This document shows positions 63,288-64,000 of a stretch of 64,000 nt of DNA, piece by piece (the first letter of the stretch is position 1; every line of letters begins with the position of its first letter). The notes under the pieces were generated by a model. It did not search any database, was not told where the DNA came from, and saw nothing but the letters and a program-made list of their open reading frames with translations. A program made the position numbers and the translations under genes. Origin of the DNA: Mangrovimonas sp. TPBH4 (lineage in GTDB: Bacteria > Bacteroidota > Bacteroidia > Flavobacteriales > Flavobacteriaceae); contig NZ_LBIO01000050.1 of NCBI RefSeq assembly GCF_001280505.1, forward strand, positions 170,872 through 234,871, written 5' to 3'.

Positions 63288-64000
63288 ATGATTATAAAAA
63301 AAATAATTAAAAAGATAATTCCAACAAAACTTAAAAATCGGTTAAATGATTTTAGAATTTCAAATATTTCCAACTGTAAACCAATAGAAGAAACTTTTAC
63401 TAATATTTATAAAACTAATTACTGGGATAGTAAAGAGAGTCTGTCTGGAGGTGGTTCTGAAAAAGTGCATACAAGATTTCTAGTAAAGGAATTAGAGATA
63501 GTATTGAAACAATTTCAAATAAAATCAATGCTTGATATTCCTTGTGGTGATTTTAATTGGATGCAAGTTCTAGATTTTAAAAGGATAAATTATACAGGGG
63601 CTGATATAGTGTCTGATTTAATTGAACTAAATAGAATAAACTATTCTGAGGAAAATAAAAAATTTATAAATCTAGACTTGACAAAAGATAAATTACCAAA
63701 AGTTGATCTTATTTTTTGTAGAGATTGCTTAGTTCATTTGTCAAACCATAATATTTACAAGGCGTTGATAAATATAAAACAAAGTAATAGTAAATATCTT
63801 TTAACAACTTCTTTCCTAAATCTGGATAAAAATAAAAATATTGTTACAGGAGGATGGCGTAAGTTAAATTTTCAAAAACCGCCGTTTAATTTCTCAAAAC
63901 CTATGTATTTCATTGATGAAAAATGTATGGAAAAAGGGGGGCTTTATCTTGATAAATCGATGTGTCTATGGGAGGTAAACAAAATTAAGATCCCTTTAAG
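63288..64000 (+). CDS. Class I SAM-dependent methyltransferase, cut by window edge
   Basis: At least 237 residues from ATG 63288 with no stop before the window end. MLDIPCGDFNWMQVL is the SAM loop and DLIFCRDCLVHLSNHNIYKAL the following strand and helix. A conserved N-terminal basic stretch precedes NYWDSKESLSGGGSEKVHTRF. It may methylate a sugar or a small acceptor. It starts 20 bp after the glycosyltransferase; a tiny frame at 63268 ends after seven codons and is not used. Confidence 0.82.
   Translation, partial: MIIKKIIKKIIPTKLKNRLNDFRISNISNCKPIEETFTNIYKTNYWDSKESLSGGGSEKVHTRFLVKELEIVLKQFQIKSMLDIPCGDFNWMQVLDFKRINYTGADIVSDLIELNRINYSEENKKFINLDLTKDKLPKVDLIFCRDCLVHLSNHNIYKALINIKQSNSKYLLTTSFLNLDKNKNIVTGGWRKLNFQKPPFNFSKPMYFIDEKCMEKGGLYLDKSMCLWEVNKIKIPL

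Overview
The window is a 64 kb piece of chromosome from a Bacteroidota, most likely a marine-type member of the Flavobacteriaceae. The evidence is low GC, exact TAnnTTTG promoter boxes, a subtilase with a type IX secretion sorting tail, BshC for bacillithiol, LPS and export genes in Bacteroidetes style, and several small families typical of flavobacteria (CbpA/CbpM, DUF3820, DUF2911, DUF2795). Species cannot be named from the sequence. No rRNA, tRNA, CRISPR array, insertion sequence or prophage was seen.

From 0 to 37 kb the content is core housekeeping. It runs through a truncated M14 carboxypeptidase (minus), bshC, a PLP decarboxylase, guaA, a LysM plus receptor-like lipoprotein or periplasmic protein, DUF922/DUF3820, the cbpA-cbpM pair, pyrG, yidC, a MORN-repeat protein, mnmA, a T9SS subtilase, a nitronate monooxygenase or FabK-like enzyme, and a MATE transporter. 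Next comes a lipid A or undecaprenyl-phosphate sugar transfer operon (GT2, tandem LAB_N membrane protein, GT39) beside a sugar-nucleotide epimerase. It is followed by an ECF sigma / anti-sigma / large Trp-repeat protein operon, an M23 peptidase, SMP-30, secA with a palindrome-rich leader, a DUF2795 protein, a PduO-type adenosyltransferase, a lone LolD/MacB-type ATPase, a methyltransferase and an ABC-F protein.

From 39.4 kb to the right edge lies a surface polysaccharide locus on the plus strand. It starts at a near-consensus promoter (39386-39415) and begins with wza-like and wzc-like export genes, an initiating sugar-phosphate transferase and a UDP-HexNAc dehydrogenase. A UDP-HexNAc 4-epimerase, a Wzm/Wzt ABC exporter, a DegT aminotransferase, WbqC and GNAT proteins, at least seven glycosyltransferases, two methyltransferases and an inverted sulfotransferase plus AsnB-like pair follow. 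The first genes probably make a UDP-HexNAcA-type precursor, the glycosyltransferases build the chain, and Wzm/Wzt with Wza/Wzc export it. No Wzx flippase or Wzy polymerase is visible; they may lie beyond the window or be unnecessary with an ABC exporter.

The most unusual structure is a set of extragenic repeats (36.8-37.4, 44.6-46.3 and 47.7-48.1 kb) that repeatedly enclose or border small solo GIY-YIG nuclease genes. There are three in 10 kb. One is bounded by 21-bp inverted repeats, and one sits exactly behind a truncated duplicate of the start of the neighbouring epimerase gene. This suggests a repeat/nuclease association that reshapes the polysaccharide locus. The second notable system is the sigma-factor operon, whose third protein carries four exact 19-residue Trp repeats.
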